This document shows positions 1 to 4,864 of a stretch of 6,707 nt of DNA, one piece after another. Numbering within the stretch: position 1 is the stretch's first letter; every line of letters begins with the position of its first letter. The stretch covers positions 1 through 6,707 of the forward strand of contig CAIPUJ010000034.1 of assembly GCA_903868205.1 (NCBI GenBank). Reading direction: 5' to 3'. The DNA comes from an uncultured bacterium (GTDB lineage Bacteria; Patescibacteriota; Minisyncoccia; Phycocordibacterales; GWA1-40-21). The translations under genes and the position numbers were made by a program. The notes beneath the pieces were generated by a model that did not search any database, had not been told where the DNA came from, and saw only the letters and a list, made by a program, of their open reading frames with translations.

Positions 1-5
1 AATTT

Positions 6-78
6 GGGCCCTTAGCTCATCTGGTAGAGCACCTCATTTGCAATGAGGGGGTGGCAGGTTCGAGTCCTGTAGGGTCCA
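6..78 (+). tRNA. tRNA-Ala (anticodon UGC)
   Basis: A full cloverleaf can be drawn. The acceptor stem pairs 6-12 with 71-77, the D stem 15-18 with 27-30, the anticodon stem 32-36 with 44-48 and the T stem 54-58 with 66-70; the T loop is TTCGAGT. The anticodon loop TTTGCAA gives anticodon TGC at 39-41, which reads alanine GCN codons. The third acceptor pair is G8 with T75, a G-U wobble that is the classic identity element for alanyl-tRNA synthetase, so sequence and anticodon agree. The discriminator is A78. No separate CCA tail is encoded, so it would be added enzymatically. The gene is overlapped antisense by the 3' end of the recombinase gene. Confidence 0.97.
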
Positions 79-80
79 CT
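6..80. other. Putative attachment site / left element junction in tRNA-Ala
   Basis: The recombinase gene lies directly beside the tRNA and its reading frame runs into it, the usual arrangement for elements integrated in tRNA genes. The crossover point cannot be placed from one junction. It should lie where tRNA sequence gives way to element sequence, probably in the 3' half of the tRNA. No second copy of the tRNA 3' end (for example AGGGTCC or GGTTCGAG) is present elsewhere in the window, so the opposite junction is beyond the right edge or absent. Confidence 0.5.
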
Positions 81-1555
81 CTAGTAGACATTGACGCTGA
101 AAAGGCGTCTTTTTCTTTGAAAACACAAGCTACTTTAGTGGTTCGTAATTTTTCATTTTCTAAGACGATACTTTCAGGAAATACGAACCATTGAAGTTTA
201 ACTTGGGTCTCTAAATCTGATTCAGCCCATATAGAGCTTGGTTCTAATAGAAATCTCTTAGTAAACTCGACTAATTCATCTGAATTTAATTCAGTATTCT
301 TAAAATCAATTAAGGAGGTTTGTATCTCTCCTATTTCTTGGTCTAATAAATCAAGTTGTTCTTTTAACAACTGGTCATTTATAATACCTCTGGAATTTTT
401 TTGTATTAGAGATGTTTGCAATTGTTTAATTTCAATCAATCTCTCTTTCATTTTCTCTGCATCCTTAAATTCCGTCTTGGTTTTCTTTACAAGTTTTTCT
501 TTAAGTGTATTTTTTAACTTTTCAATTGAATTAGCACAAAAAGAATACTTATCTATAAACTCGCAGAAGCTTTTCTCAAAATCCTCTCTGCGATAATTAC
601 CGAAACTTTTAAATTTATAAAAGGGATATTTTTTAGACCTACCTTTAGCCCAATAACCATTAGCACTGAGACCGTCAATATTCTTTATAAACTTATTGAG
701 AGGAAAATCTGGATTACAAGTATTATACTGGTTTGTTTTATGACCCTTTCTATTTAAAACTCTCTGTACTTGATTAAACAAATCTTCGCTTATTATTGGT
801 TCAAATTTCCCCTTATGAGATTCCCCAAACTTTTCCATAATTCCATAATATAATTTATTCCTCAGAATACAGTGAAAATATGATTTCCTAATAGGTTTAC
901 CGTTTGGAAGATGAAGCCCATCTTTGTTCACTATTCTTAAAACCTCATCCACTGGATATACACCTAGAGAAATCATTTCAAAAGCCTTCTTAATGAGTGG
1001 AGCCATCTCATTTTGAGCTATAGTAGTCTTACCTAAAACCTTAGTCATCTTGTAACCAACAGGACCTTGCCATACCCACCTTCCATCACGCACAGCTTCT
1101 CTCATTCCACCAGAACATCTCTCAGCTCTTACATCATTATCAAACTGAGCAACATTAGAAAACATATTTTCCATAAATTTACCCTGCGGAGTATTTTCAA
1201 AATATTCAGAAGTAGATTTAATTTCTATTCCAAGTTTTTTAAATAATAATCTAAGCTGGCTATAGTCATCCGTATTACGAGAAAGCCTATCTATCTTATA
1301 AATAATTACTGCTGATATTTGTTTTTTCTTATCAGCACAATAGCCAAGCATTTTTTGTAACTCTGTTCTATCTGCTGTCTTAGCACTTTCACCCTGCTCA
1401 ATAAAAACCTCAACAACTTCATATCCATTTTTTTCAGCATAATCTCTACAATTTTTTTCTTGCGTGACTAAACTGTTTCCATCTTCAACCTGCTCTCGAG
1501 TAGAAACTCTACAATAGCAAATTGCTCTTTTATTATTTAATGTTTTTGAATTCAT
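17..1555 (-). CDS. Large serine recombinase (element integrase)
   Basis: Site-specific DNA recombinase of the large serine family, likely responsible for integration and excision of the element. The N-terminal resolvase domain (residues about 9-150) shows YCRVSTREQ with the probable nucleophile Ser18, the GESAKTADR block at 55-63 and KIDRLSRN at 87-94. A 'recombinase' domain follows (about 165-270). The region that normally forms the zinc ribbon (about 284-325) keeps the FPL...WAKGRSKKYPFY framework but has none of the usual cysteines. Residues about 344-421 look like a coiled coil, and 425-485 match the usual C-terminal region with an FPE motif. The last 20 residues (493-512, containing GLEPATPSLQMRC) are antisense to tRNA-Ala, and the TGA stop is within the tRNA D-arm. 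ATG at 1555 is preceded only by an A-rich tract, and an in-frame TAA lies at 1568-1570, so this is the only reasonable start. Family assignment is sure; target specificity is inferred. Confidence 0.95.
   Translation of the reverse strand: MNSKTLNNKRAICYCRVSTREQVEDGNSLVTQEKNCRDYAEKNGYEVVEVFIEQGESAKTADRTELQKMLGYCADKKKQISAVIIYKIDRLSRNTDDYSQLRLLFKKLGIEIKSTSEYFENTPQGKFMENMFSNVAQFDNDVRAERCSGGMREAVRDGRWVWQGPVGYKMTKVLGKTTIAQNEMAPLIKKAFEMISLGVYPVDEVLRIVNKDGLHLPNGKPIRKSYFHCILRNKLYYGIMEKFGESHKGKFEPIISEDLFNQVQRVLNRKGHKTNQYNTCNPDFPLNKFIKNIDGLSANGYWAKGRSKKYPFYKFKSFGNYRREDFEKSFCEFIDKYSFCANSIEKLKNTLKEKLVKKTKTEFKDAEKMKERLIEIKQLQTSLIQKNSRGIINDQLLKEQLDLLDQEIGEIQTSLIDFKNTELNSDELVEFTKRFLLEPSSIWAESDLETQVKLQWFVFPESIVLENEKLRTTKVACVFKEKDAFSASMSTRVDPTGLEPATPSLQMRCSTR
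93..114 (+). terminator. Rho-independent terminator after tRNA-Ala
   Basis: A GC-rich hairpin pairs 93-98 with 104-109 around a GAAAA loop, with five Watson-Crick pairs and one T-G, and is followed by TTTTT at 110-114. It lies 15 nt downstream of the tRNA and terminates in the tRNA direction. It sits inside the coding sequence of the antisense recombinase. If integration occurred at the tRNA, this terminator was brought in by the element. Confidence 0.75.
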
Positions 1556-1742
1556 TTTTTTTCTTTTTTATGAAGGCTTCCACTAAGATGTCAGCAAGAC
1601 AATCAATAGCTTGGTCTTCTTCATTAGTAAAACCCAAAGAGGGACAAGGAATATATGCTCTGTTGCTACACAAAAGCGGTCCTTGCCCCTCTTTGGGCCT
1701 AAATTTATTATTTACAGCATTTTTTCCACCCTTGTGTAGCAT
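1533..1742 (-). CDS. Small ORF upstream of and overlapping the recombinase (start uncertain)
   Basis: A 69-codon frame ends 23 nt inside the recombinase gene. The C-terminal half (TNEEDQAIDCLADILVEAF then a lysine-rich tail) has the acidic/hydrophobic periodicity of a real amphipathic helix protein. The N-terminal half is encoded by the arms of a large inverted repeat (PKEGQG and PCPSLG are read from the two arms) and looks like inserted repeat sequence. The ATG at 1742 is itself inside a potential stem, and no Shine-Dalgarno sequence is visible. Either a small helical protein is co-translated with the recombinase, or an ancestral small gene has had its 5' end replaced by a palindromic insertion. 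I do not recognise the family. Confidence 0.4.
   Translation of the reverse strand: MLHKGGKNAVNNKFRPKEGQGPLLCSNRAYIPCPSLGFTNEEDQAIDCLADILVEAFIKKKKNEFKNIK
1633..1741 (-). repeat. 18-bp inverted repeat with interlocking 10-bp stem (pseudoknot-like)
   Basis: Positions 1633-1650 are the inverse complement of 1680-1697, with one exception (A1644 against C1686). On the minus strand that exception becomes a U-G wobble, giving an 18-pair stem. Within its 29-nt loop, TGCTACACAA (1664-1673) is perfectly complementary to TTGTGTAGCA (1732-1741), so the two stems interlock as an H-type pseudoknot. The region would be the 5' leader of the recombinase transcript. The arms (CCCAAAGAGGG type) resemble short dispersed palindromes of REP or MITE type, which is the main alternative reading. 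Confidence 0.6.
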
Positions 1743-1746
1743 ACTA

Positions 1747-1755
1747 ATTTTATCA
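1747..1755 (-). promoter_or_regulatory. Possible extended -10 promoter for the recombinase leader
   Basis: Reading the minus strand, TGATAAAAT gives a TG-N extended -10 with TAAAAT (5 of 6 to TATAAT). No convincing -35 is seen at 16-18 nt. Transcription would start near 1740, just upstream of the pseudoknot-like repeat. Such a site can occur by chance in DNA this AT-rich. Confidence 0.25.
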
Positions 1756-1790
1756 TTTTTAATCTACTTTGCATATCTTTTTTCTTCACA

Positions 1791-1945
1791 TAGTACTTAG
1801 TACTATATAGCTATAGATTACTTATCTTTACTATTTGATTCTTAGGTACTATTTGAGTATTACTCTTTAATAGTTTAGTACTATAAAGTGACTATATAGT
1901 TTTGGGGAGATAGTAGAGATAAGTAATCTGCTAGCTAAAGCTAGC
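1791..1945. repeat. AT-rich palindrome cluster with TAGTACT repeats
   Basis: This gene-free stretch between the recombinase leader and the SpoVG-like gene is dense in symmetry. TAGTACT occurs in tandem at 1791-1797 and 1798-1804 and again at 1876-1882, the last two followed by ATA; a variant GGTACT ends at 1850. TATAGCTATA (1806-1815) and ACTATATAGT (1891-1900) are perfect palindromes. A long-range stem pairs 1814-1836 with 1908-1930, mostly Watson-Crick, with three T-G wobbles in plus-strand sense. A GCTAGC-TAAA-GCTAGC hairpin (1930-1945) is followed by TTTTTT at 1951-1956, a poor plus-strand terminator because five bases intervene. It could be an operator or origin-like region, or a plus-strand RNA; the sequence does not decide. 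Confidence 0.55.
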
Positions 1946-2262
1946 TAATCTTTTTTAGAATTAGCACCAATATATTGCTCAAGAATTTTTGCTTGTAATT
2001 GGTTCCACAAATCTTGAGGCATATAAAAAGAATTAACTATCTTACTTGTCACTGGGTCAGAGAATGATGGTGGAGCAACCCACAAGAAAGAACCATCTGT
2101 GTCTTCATAACCAACTGAGTACATACCTTTTAGAATCTTAAAACCAATCATCTTAAAACCGTTTTTTTCTTTATCTAAGTATGAAACTGAAGCAACGCCC
2201 CTCATACTCCCCTTGCCTTTATTTATTTTTCTAATTTCTACCAAAAAATCGTCGATATCCAT
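1945..2262 (-). CDS. SpoVG-like small protein (probable)
   Basis: A 105-aa protein with the layout of the SpoVG family of small nucleic-acid-binding regulators: an N-terminal strand with an IRKINKG segment (10-16), MRGVASVSY (20-28), GFKMIGFKILKG (35-46), FLWVAPPS (59-66, comparable to the family's 'LFVAMPS' block), then a C-terminal helix ending LQAKILEQYI (89-98). SpoVG proteins are about 80-100 aa, so the length fits. This is pattern similarity by eye, not an alignment. If correct it probably binds DNA or RNA and regulates the element or host genes. The ATG at 2262 is preceded by AT-rich sequence without a Shine-Dalgarno; TATAAA lies about 14 nt upstream and could serve as a -10. Confidence 0.6.
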   Translation of the reverse strand: MDIDDFLVEIRKINKGKGSMRGVASVSYLDKEKNGFKMIGFKILKGMYSVGYEDTDGSFLWVAPPSFSDPVTSKIVNSFYMPQDLWNQLQAKILEQYIGANSKKD

Positions 2263-2348
2263 AATATTATTTGTTAATTTATAATCTTACTCGAGTGACA
2301 TATGTTTCGATTGCTGGTGGGCAAATTCACCCCCTAAACATACACGCC

Positions 2349-2645
2349 TCAGAGCTGTTTTAAAAAAGAGAGAATATCTTTTTTGTCGTTTTTAGAATAA
2401 TCTTCTTTTTCAACCAACTTACTAAACCAAACCTTTATTATTCTTGTGTTAAAATTCTGTTTTTCAATTGCTTTAGCAAAGCACACAAAAGAAGACAATG
2501 AAGAGTTCTCTTCCTTTGTTATTCTAAAGCGTCTTTCTAGAGATTTCATTTGTTTTATTTTTTTACCAATAAAAAATCGACCCGCTTTTTTCTCAATAAG
2601 TACTGAACGCCAAGTAAAGTACTCATTGATAAAGTAACGGGCCAT
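2349..2645 (-). CDS. Hypothetical basic 98-aa protein
   Basis: I do not recognise this protein. It is rich in lysine and arginine, with aromatic residues near the N-terminus (YFINEYFTW), a basic patch GKKIKQMKSLERRFR (27-41) and a charged, probably helical C-terminus. It has no signal peptide or membrane span. Its basic character and place among probable DNA-binding proteins make a nucleic-acid role conceivable, but nothing proves it. The start codon sits inside the 33-nt loop of a 14-bp perfect inverted repeat, with no clear Shine-Dalgarno. An 87-nt gap separates it from the SpoVG-like gene downstream. The stop is TGA. It is longer than the opposing frame on the plus strand, which I regard as its shadow. 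Confidence 0.6.
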   Translation of the reverse strand: MARYFINEYFTWRSVLIEKKAGRFFIGKKIKQMKSLERRFRITKEENSSLSSFVCFAKAIEKQNFNTRIIKVWFSKLVEKEDYSKNDKKDILSFLKQL

Positions 2646-2663
2646 TATCTACTTGGCGTTCAG
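2603..2663. repeat. 14-bp perfect inverted repeat spanning the start of the 98-aa gene
   Basis: CTGAACGCCAAGTA (2603-2616) and its exact reverse complement (2650-2663) are separated by 33 nt that contain the 98-aa gene's ATG (2643-2645) and first codons. In the minus-strand mRNA this would be a stem-loop with the start codon in the loop. As DNA it could be an operator for a dimeric protein. AGTACT also flanks the left arm on both sides. Confidence 0.7.
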
Positions 2664-2676
2664 CTTTCTGCATAAC

Positions 2677-2715
2677 AAAAAAGCTATTGAGAACAATATC
2701 TCAATAGCTGTTTTT
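2677..2715 (-). terminator. Rho-independent terminator of the 259-aa gene (bidirectional)
   Basis: An 11-bp perfect stem (2682-2692 with 2699-2709) has a 6-nt loop. Reading the minus strand, the hairpin is followed by a run of six T (complement of A2677-A2682), starting 22 nt after the 259-aa gene's stop. On the plus strand it is followed by GTTTTT (2710-2715), so it could work both ways. Confidence 0.85.
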
Positions 2716-2731
2716 AATCGTAGCTATCGGA

Positions 2732-3511
2732 TTAGACTGGACTGTTTAGTTTATCTAGCTTAAAAATCTGCCCTTTTAAATCAGCACTATTTATATCTCT
2801 GGTTTTAAATTCTTTTTCGGTTACAGTTTTTGCAAAAATAATTCCTTTTTTACCAACACTCGGAAAAAATAGCTTCTTAAGTTCACCAGAAAAACCTAAA
2901 TCATTAAGTCTCTTAGCTATTGCTCTATTGCTACCATCAATATCTTTTAATTCTTTTGGAGTAAATTCTGTTCTGTCTTTACTTAACAAATATTCAAACA
3001 TTTTTTCATTAGCTCCATCAAAATCAACCCTACTAATTATATAAGTTCCATTTAAAATTATAAAATTTGATTTTTTAGGTTTTGATAAACTAAAAATAAC
3101 TCTTTCTTTTAATTTAATTCTTGTATCTTTTAGATATTTTTGTAACCTTTTTATTTCTTCCCCCACTGTTATAATAGCTATAATCTCATCATAATATCCT
3201 CTACTTTCTACAGCAATTCTATATTCCTCTATCAATAAAAGATTTTTAAGATTGAATAAAAAATACTCTATCGTTTTGTAGTGTATCTCATCAGACGTAG
3301 AATATGTGTCATTAGATACACCTAGCTCTACCTTAATCTTTTTTTCATCAATTTTATTAAATTTCTCTAAAAATCTATCTAAAAAAACTGCCTCAATATT
3401 TTCTCTGTTTGATACGATATAAAAGAAATCTTCTAGTTTTTGCTTATCACTTGGTTCATTTTTAACCATTGATTCATAGATTTCTTCAAGTGTTTTTTTC
3501 TTGGCATTCAT
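2732..3511 (-). CDS. Protein with C-terminal winged-helix-like domain, probable element regulator
   Basis: A 259-aa cytoplasmic protein with no signal peptide or membrane span. Residues 1-140 are mostly charged helices (for example LEEIYESMVKNEPSD and EEIKRLQKYLKDTRIKLKERV). From about 148 the pattern changes to a strand-rich start (FIILNGTYIISRVDFDG), a helix (NEKMFEYLLSK), TPKELKDIDG, a likely recognition helix NRAIAKRLNDLGFSGELKKLFF (195-216) and a strand pair (VGKKGIIFAKTVT). This order fits a winged helix-turn-helix. I associate the LNDLGF.GELKKLFF signature with proteins of Patescibacteria elements, from memory. The gene is transcribed divergently from the secreted-protein operon, overlapping its promoter, which suits a regulator. 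ATG at 3511 is the first start; the only purine-rich stretch upstream (GAAGG near 3528-3533) is about 16 nt away. DNA binding is inferred. Confidence 0.75.
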   Translation of the reverse strand: MNAKKKTLEEIYESMVKNEPSDKQKLEDFFYIVSNRENIEAVFLDRFLEKFNKIDEKKIKVELGVSNDTYSTSDEIHYKTIEYFLFNLKNLLLIEEYRIAVESRGYYDEIIAIITVGEEIKRLQKYLKDTRIKLKERVIFSLSKPKKSNFIILNGTYIISRVDFDGANEKMFEYLLSKDRTEFTPKELKDIDGSNRAIAKRLNDLGFSGELKKLFFPSVGKKGIIFAKTVTEKEFKTRDINSADLKGQIFKLDKLNSPV

Positions 3512-3513
3512 TA

Positions 3514-3541
3514 TTGCAATATTACTACCTTCTAGTATAAT
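3514..3541 (+). promoter_or_regulatory. Sigma-70-type promoter of the secreted-protein operon
   Basis: The -35 TTGCAA (3514-3519, 4 of 6) and a perfect -10 TATAAT (3536-3541) are separated by 16 bp. Transcription would start near 3548 and give a leader of about 184 nt before ATG 3732, which covers the whole structured RNA. The -35 lies only 3 nt from the start codon of the divergent winged-helix gene. Confidence 0.6.
3534..3539 (-). promoter_or_regulatory. Possible divergent -10 for the winged-helix gene
   Basis: On the minus strand this is TATACT (5 of 6 to TATAAT). It overlaps the plus-strand TATAAT by four bases, so the two promoters could not be occupied together. Its best -35 is poor (TTCGCT at 18 nt). 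Transcription would start near 3527, leaving a 16-nt leader. Confidence 0.35.
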
Positions 3542-3575
3542 TTCAATACAATTTAATAGCGAAAAGTAACCTAAC

Positions 3576-3731
3576 CCTTATAGCAATATAAGGTATGGTG
3601 AAAGAAACCGTTCAGAGTATCAAGCTCCTCGTCAGAGCACTCTGAACGGTCGTATCTGGAAACGGGTATGGGTGACTTCGGTCATTACTGGCGGGGAGCT
3701 TTATGCTTTCTACCTAAAACCGTTCAGGGTT
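3576..3731 (+). ncRNA. Structured leader RNA, riboswitch-like cis-regulator (unassigned family)
   Basis: Helices found by hand: a 7-bp hairpin with GCAA loop (3576-3593); closing helix P1 (3597-3604 with 3706-3714, one bulged U); P2, 12 perfect pairs (3607-3618 with 3639-3650); P3, 8 pairs with GAAA loop (3651-3670); P4, 6 pairs with UUCG loop (3671-3686); and a 10-bp pseudoknot joining the P2 loop (3622-3631) to 3692-3701. P2, P3 and P4 abut with no linker, making a four-way junction inside P1. At least six G-U wobbles in P3, P4 and the pseudoknot, plus the tetraloop identities, make sense only on the plus strand. ACCGTTCAGGGT (3719-3730), just before ATG 3732, can replace the P2 5' strand and would then bury the AGGG ribosome-binding site. 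The likely role is translational control of the operon; ligand and family are unknown. Confidence 0.75.
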
Positions 3732-4862
3732 ATGAAAAAAATAATATTTGTCTCTCTTTTACTTTTATCTACACAGTTTCAAAATGTGTATGCGACTTCT
3801 GGTGCTTGCTCATATCACGGTGGCGTAAATTGTTCCGCTGGTGCGAGTTCGTATGGTAATGCTATTTGTAATGATGGGTGGGAAAGTTCAACTTACTACT
3901 CGCTAACAGATGAATGTAAATCTTCTAATTATGATGTTTGTAGTTACTCATATTCTTCTCTGGAATTAAATAATTATAAAAACAAAAATACCGAAATGCG
4001 TTCTGCTTTAAGAAAAAGTATCGATGCTGATATAATTTTTAGAGAAACGTCGCTTGCCAAACTCCAAACGCAATATGATACAAGTGTAAACGAATTACAA
4101 AATGAAAACGACGCTATGTGGCAAGAATCATTGGATAACATAGAAAAACAAAGACAGGGAGCTCTTGAGCAAGCAAAAGCAGCTAGTTATGCAGCTAATC
4201 CATATGCCGCATCTTCTGGAGGTGTAGATTTTGGTGGGGATGCAATAAATAAAAAATACGATGATTTAGCCGAATCTGTTAGAAGACAGGTAGGTGTGAG
4301 TAATTCAAGGGTATCAGTATTGAAAGCTCAGAACAATATATACACATCAAAATTCCAATCGGAAATAGATTGTCTTAAAAATATCAAAGATGGTTTTAAT
4401 ACACTGGAAGAATCTTGTATCAATCAATATGGTTCATACGCAATAGCATCCAGTCAGAATTTAAAAACTTGTATTTGTATTGATGGGTATGAATTCAACG
4501 TTCAAAATACAGCCTGTATACCCAACATAATTTGTCCGAACAACTCAGAGAGGATTAACGGCTCTTGTTTTTTAAAAGATTGTGAGAAAGGCTATCAATG
4601 GGATAATAGTAAAACAAGCTGTGTTAAGGTATCAGAAACCAAAACAGAAACTAATATTAAGATAAGTAAAGATATCAATGAAAATGACTGGGTAGAAGTT
4701 CCAACACCATCAAAAGAGGATAAAAAAGAAATTTCTTCAATAACTCCTGATTTAAAACTAGTAGAAATAAAAGCAACTACAACACAAACAGTTTCAAAAA
4801 AAATATCCTTTTGGACTAAAATATCCTACTATTTAAATCCTTTTAATTGGTTTAATAAATAA
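3732..4862 (+). CDS. Secreted Cys-rich coiled-coil protein with YHGGVNC motif
   Basis: A 376-aa exported protein. Residues 1-21 form a signal peptide: KK, a hydrophobic core IIFVSLLLL, and a VYA cleavage site before TSGACSYHGGVNC. The YHGGVNC...ICNDGW block (28-50) recalls a Cys-rich motif common in surface proteins of such bacteria; I have no firm family name. Residues about 75-215 are long charged helices, broken by an Ala/Gly/Ser-rich stretch (about 148-170). Nine cysteines at 214-297, including a CICIDGYEF segment, suggest a small disulfide-bonded, EGF-like domain. A Thr/Lys-rich linker then leads to an aromatic amphipathic tail (FWTKISYYLNPFNWF, about 361-375) that may bind membrane. I chose ATG 3732 over the in-frame ATG at 3672: it gives a clean signal peptide, while the earlier one reads through structured RNA. 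AGGG lies only 2 nt upstream, so initiation looks weak or regulated. Function unknown. Confidence 0.85.
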   Translation: MKKIIFVSLLLLSTQFQNVYATSGACSYHGGVNCSAGASSYGNAICNDGWESSTYYSLTDECKSSNYDVCSYSYSSLELNNYKNKNTEMRSALRKSIDADIIFRETSLAKLQTQYDTSVNELQNENDAMWQESLDNIEKQRQGALEQAKAASYAANPYAASSGGVDFGGDAINKKYDDLAESVRRQVGVSNSRVSVLKAQNNIYTSKFQSEIDCLKNIKDGFNTLEESCINQYGSYAIASSQNLKTCICIDGYEFNVQNTACIPNIICPNNSERINGSCFLKDCEKGYQWDNSKTSCVKVSETKTETNIKISKDINENDWVEVPTPSKEDKKEISSITPDLKLVEIKATTTQTVSKKISFWTKISYYLNPFNWFNK

Positions 4863-4864
4863 AT

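Noticed and set aside
6..78. Second copy of the tRNA 3' end as the right junction within the window
   Set aside because: Scanning for AGGGTCC, GGTTCGAG and neighbouring strings found none outside the tRNA.
1553..1571. A AAA AAG slippery heptamer in frame with the small ORF (possible -1 frameshift)
   Set aside because: A -1 shift meets TGA almost at once, and the recombinase is in the +1 frame with its own ATG, so no useful fusion product results.
1522..1800. 92-codon plus-strand frame over the recombinase leader
   Set aside because: It is read through T-runs and the inverted repeat, overlaps the recombinase start, and its composition (Phe/Leu/Ser runs) reflects poly-T rather than a protein.
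2313..2320. GCTGGTGG, identical to the E. coli Chi sequence
   Set aside because: A single octamer occurrence; Chi sites are species-specific and nothing indicates use here.
2446..2637. 63-codon plus-strand frame
   Set aside because: It lies entirely antisense to the 98-aa minus-strand gene and shows no independent signal.
2671..2673. Short upstream ORF (16 codons, minus strand) overlapping the 98-aa gene
   Set aside because: It has no ribosome-binding site and an unremarkable peptide; too short to support.
3671..3701. Resemblance to the ZTP (pfl) riboswitch (ACUGGCG and GGGGAGC strings)
   Set aside because: The two strings are fused, the helices differ, and the downstream CCGCCUGGGC-type block is absent, so similarity is probably chance.
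3672..3731. Upstream in-frame start for the secreted protein
   Set aside because: It would put 20 residues encoded by the UUCG hairpin and pseudoknot strand in front of a textbook signal peptide; ATG 3732 is the sensible start.
3668..3859. 63-codon plus-strand frame over the leader and signal-peptide region
   Set aside because: It lies in another frame of the secreted-protein gene and the structured leader, and has no plausible domain; it is a shadow frame.
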